From contig JAQUTM010000034.1 in assembly GCA_028694405.1 (NCBI GenBank), forward strand, positions 1-15,854: a stretch of DNA of 15,854 nt, read 5' to 3'. How positions within the stretch are numbered: the first letter of the stretch is position 1; every line of letters begins with the position of its first letter. Shown here one piece after another: positions 14,694 through 15,854 of the stretch. Position numbers and translations under genes: made by a program. Below the pieces are notes generated by a model. That model searched no databases. It was given only the letters and a program-made list of their open reading frames with translations, and was not told the DNA's origin. The stretch comes from Oscillospiraceae bacterium. GTDB taxonomy: Bacteria > Bacillota > Clostridia > Oscillospirales > Ruminococcaceae.

Positions 14694-15461
14694 TTATAAA
14701 GATGCAATAGCTGCTGTTTTTTGGTCTACTTCGTCTATCATCTGCAGTATTTTACTACAGCTTTGAAAATTGCGCTGGGTAGAAATCAACAAAGTAAGCT
14801 CGCGGTTGTAATCGGTATTGCTGCCCTCCAGCATACCTTGGCCGATATTTGGAGTGGCTACCTGATATAACCCTGCGGTTATGCCTATATCGCCCCCTGC
14901 GCCCGGCACCTGATATAAGCCGTTTGCAAATTTTTCAAGCTGGGTGCCCTCGGCAACACCTGTAATTTTTAAGGTGTCCACCATAACGCCCTTGCTGTTA
15001 AAAACGTTACCGTCGCTGTTGACGGTAAAATCAGAGCCCTCGACTAAAATATCTCCCTTTAAGCCCTGCACACGCCCTGCACCCGCCAAAATCAGGTAGC
15101 CCTCTTCATCTATGTTAAAGCCGCCGTTACGGGTTAAATAAGTAGTGCCGCCCTCATCAACAACGTTAAAATACCCCTCACCCTGAATGGCAAAATCAAA
15201 GGGATTATAAGTTTCGGTTATATAGCTGCTGTCAAATTGGGTGGGTACATCTTCTATTACGCGTACCGCATCTCCCTTGCCGATATTGGTTTTTTGATAA
15301 CCCTCTTGGCGCATTAACAGCTGCTGCTGAAAGGTGGTACTTACCACACGCTCGGTTTTAAAGCCGGGTGTGCTGGCATTTGCCATATTGTTTGCCGTAA
15401 CATTTATGGTGCGCTGCTGTGTAAGCATACCCGATGCAGCGGTGTAAAACCCTGTGGCCAT
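14694..15461 (-). CDS. flgF: Flagellar basal-body rod protein, FlgF-type
   Basis: This paralog of the next gene has the same length, 255 residues. It has the rod N-terminus (FYTAASGMLTQQRTINVTAN, then NMANASTPGFKTER to 38), the FDFAIQGEGYFNV and YLTRNGGFNIDEEGYL blocks shared by FlgF and FlgG, and the C-terminal LEGSNTDYNRELTLLISTQR helix. It is predicted to form the proximal rod. Its ATG lies two bases after the sigma-28 stop, with GGAGGG inside the end of the sigma gene, so translation is probably coupled. Which paralog is FlgF and which FlgG was judged from the less canonical C-terminus here (ELTLLI rather than EMVNMI) and from gene order. Confidence 0.85.
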   Translation of the reverse strand: MATGFYTAASGMLTQQRTINVTANNMANASTPGFKTERVVSTTFQQQLLMRQEGYQKTNIGKGDAVRVIEDVPTQFDSSYITETYNPFDFAIQGEGYFNVVDEGGTTYLTRNGGFNIDEEGYLILAGAGRVQGLKGDILVEGSDFTVNSDGNVFNSKGVMVDTLKITGVAEGTQLEKFANGLYQVPGAGGDIGITAGLYQVATPNIGQGMLEGSNTDYNRELTLLISTQRNFQSCSKILQMIDEVDQKTAAIASL

Positions 15462-15463
15462 TA

Positions 15464-15854
15464 TTATCCCTCCAAATATAGTTGTAATTTATCTCTAAGC
15501 TTGCCAATGGCTTTTGCTCTTGTTTGGCAAACGCGTGCTTCGCTAACCTGCATTACCTGTGCTATTTCGCACAGCTTTAAATGCTCATAATAATAAAGTG
15601 AAACCACAAGCCGCTCTTTTTCTGTTAAGCAATCGATTGCCTTTGCCAGCTGTACGCGCAGCTCCTGCTTTGCAAGGCTTGCCTCGGGCATGGTGTCCTC
15701 TTTGGCAACCTCCTCATGGTAAGCGTCATTTTCAGCGGCGTTTTGCAGTAAATTTTCAAAGCTTACCATAACCGAATTGGATATTTCACGGTAGTGCTTT
15801 GTTACGGTAGCCTCATCTACCCCCATATGGGTGGCAAGCTCTTTGGTGGTGGGC
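15464..15854 (-). CDS. fliA: Flagellar sigma factor sigma-28 (FliA/SigD), C-terminal part only
   Basis: The frame stays open to the window edge; 129 residues are visible. They begin in sigma region 3 with PTTKELATHMGVDEATVTKH, cover the end of region 3 and an acidic spacer, and finish with region 4 (LTEKERLVVSLYYYEHLKLC followed by EIAQVMQVSEARVCQTRAKA), whose helix-turn-helix reads the -35 box. The ATG at 15826 is internal and not the true start. The PT-x-x-ELA segment and the flgF-flgG neighbours favour sigma-28 over sporulation sigma factors such as SigF or SigG, which share the architecture. It would direct late flagellar and chemotaxis genes, possibly including the promoter at 6208-6234. 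The missing N-terminal half carries regions 1-2. Confidence 0.9.
   Translation of the reverse strand, partial: PTTKELATHMGVDEATVTKHYREISNSVMVSFENLLQNAAENDAYHEEVAKEDTMPEASLAKQELRVQLAKAIDCLTEKERLVVSLYYYEHLKLCEIAQVMQVSEARVCQTRAKAIGKLRDKLQLYLEG

Overview
The window reads as chromosomal DNA from a motile, anaerobic-type Firmicute of class Clostridia. The evidence is AGGAGG-type ribosome binding sites on almost every gene, a CheC/CheD chemotaxis branch, FapA (DUF342), a Bacillus-type FliK-like/FlhB-like pair (compare ylqG-ylqH) and sigma-28 next to rod genes. No rRNA, tRNA, CRISPR array or insertion sequence is visible.

Layout. Positions 1-174 hold the first codons and promoter of a leftward gene that leaves the window. 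Positions 175-892 hold a leftward two-gene cassette: a small XRE-type repressor and a four-helix membrane protein, with a palindromic operator over its promoter. Positions 889-4170 hold a leftward operon of three genes: a ComFB-family protein, a YcgR/MotI-like PilZ protein and a 721-residue FtsA-like actin-fold protein with a repeat-rich C-terminal extension, closed by an intrinsic terminator. Just upstream, 4397-6173 encodes an overlapping leftward pair: a FliK-like protein and a stand-alone FlhB C-terminal-domain protein. A 275-base divergent promoter region follows. Rightward from there run cheA, cheW, cheR and cheB (6458-11031). They end at a strong bidirectional terminator shared with a convergent leftward operon, which in transcription order is sigma-28 (cut by the window edge), two FlgF/FlgG-type rod genes, cheC, cheD and fapA.

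How it fits together. CheA, CheW, CheR and CheB form the kinase, coupling and methylation-adaptation core; CheC (CheY-P phosphatase) and CheD (receptor deamidase) supply the second adaptation branch from the opposite strand. CheY and the receptors are not in this window. Sigma-28, the rod proteins, FapA and the FliK/FlhB-like pair belong to flagellar assembly and its gene control. The PilZ and ComFB families both contain known c-di-GMP binders. Finding them next to an actin-fold ATPase, downstream of an export-switch pair that has a sigma-28-like promoter, suggests a c-di-GMP-linked motility or surface module. That three-gene operon is the least described part of the window and its most interesting one. 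No diguanylate cyclase or phosphodiesterase is present here.
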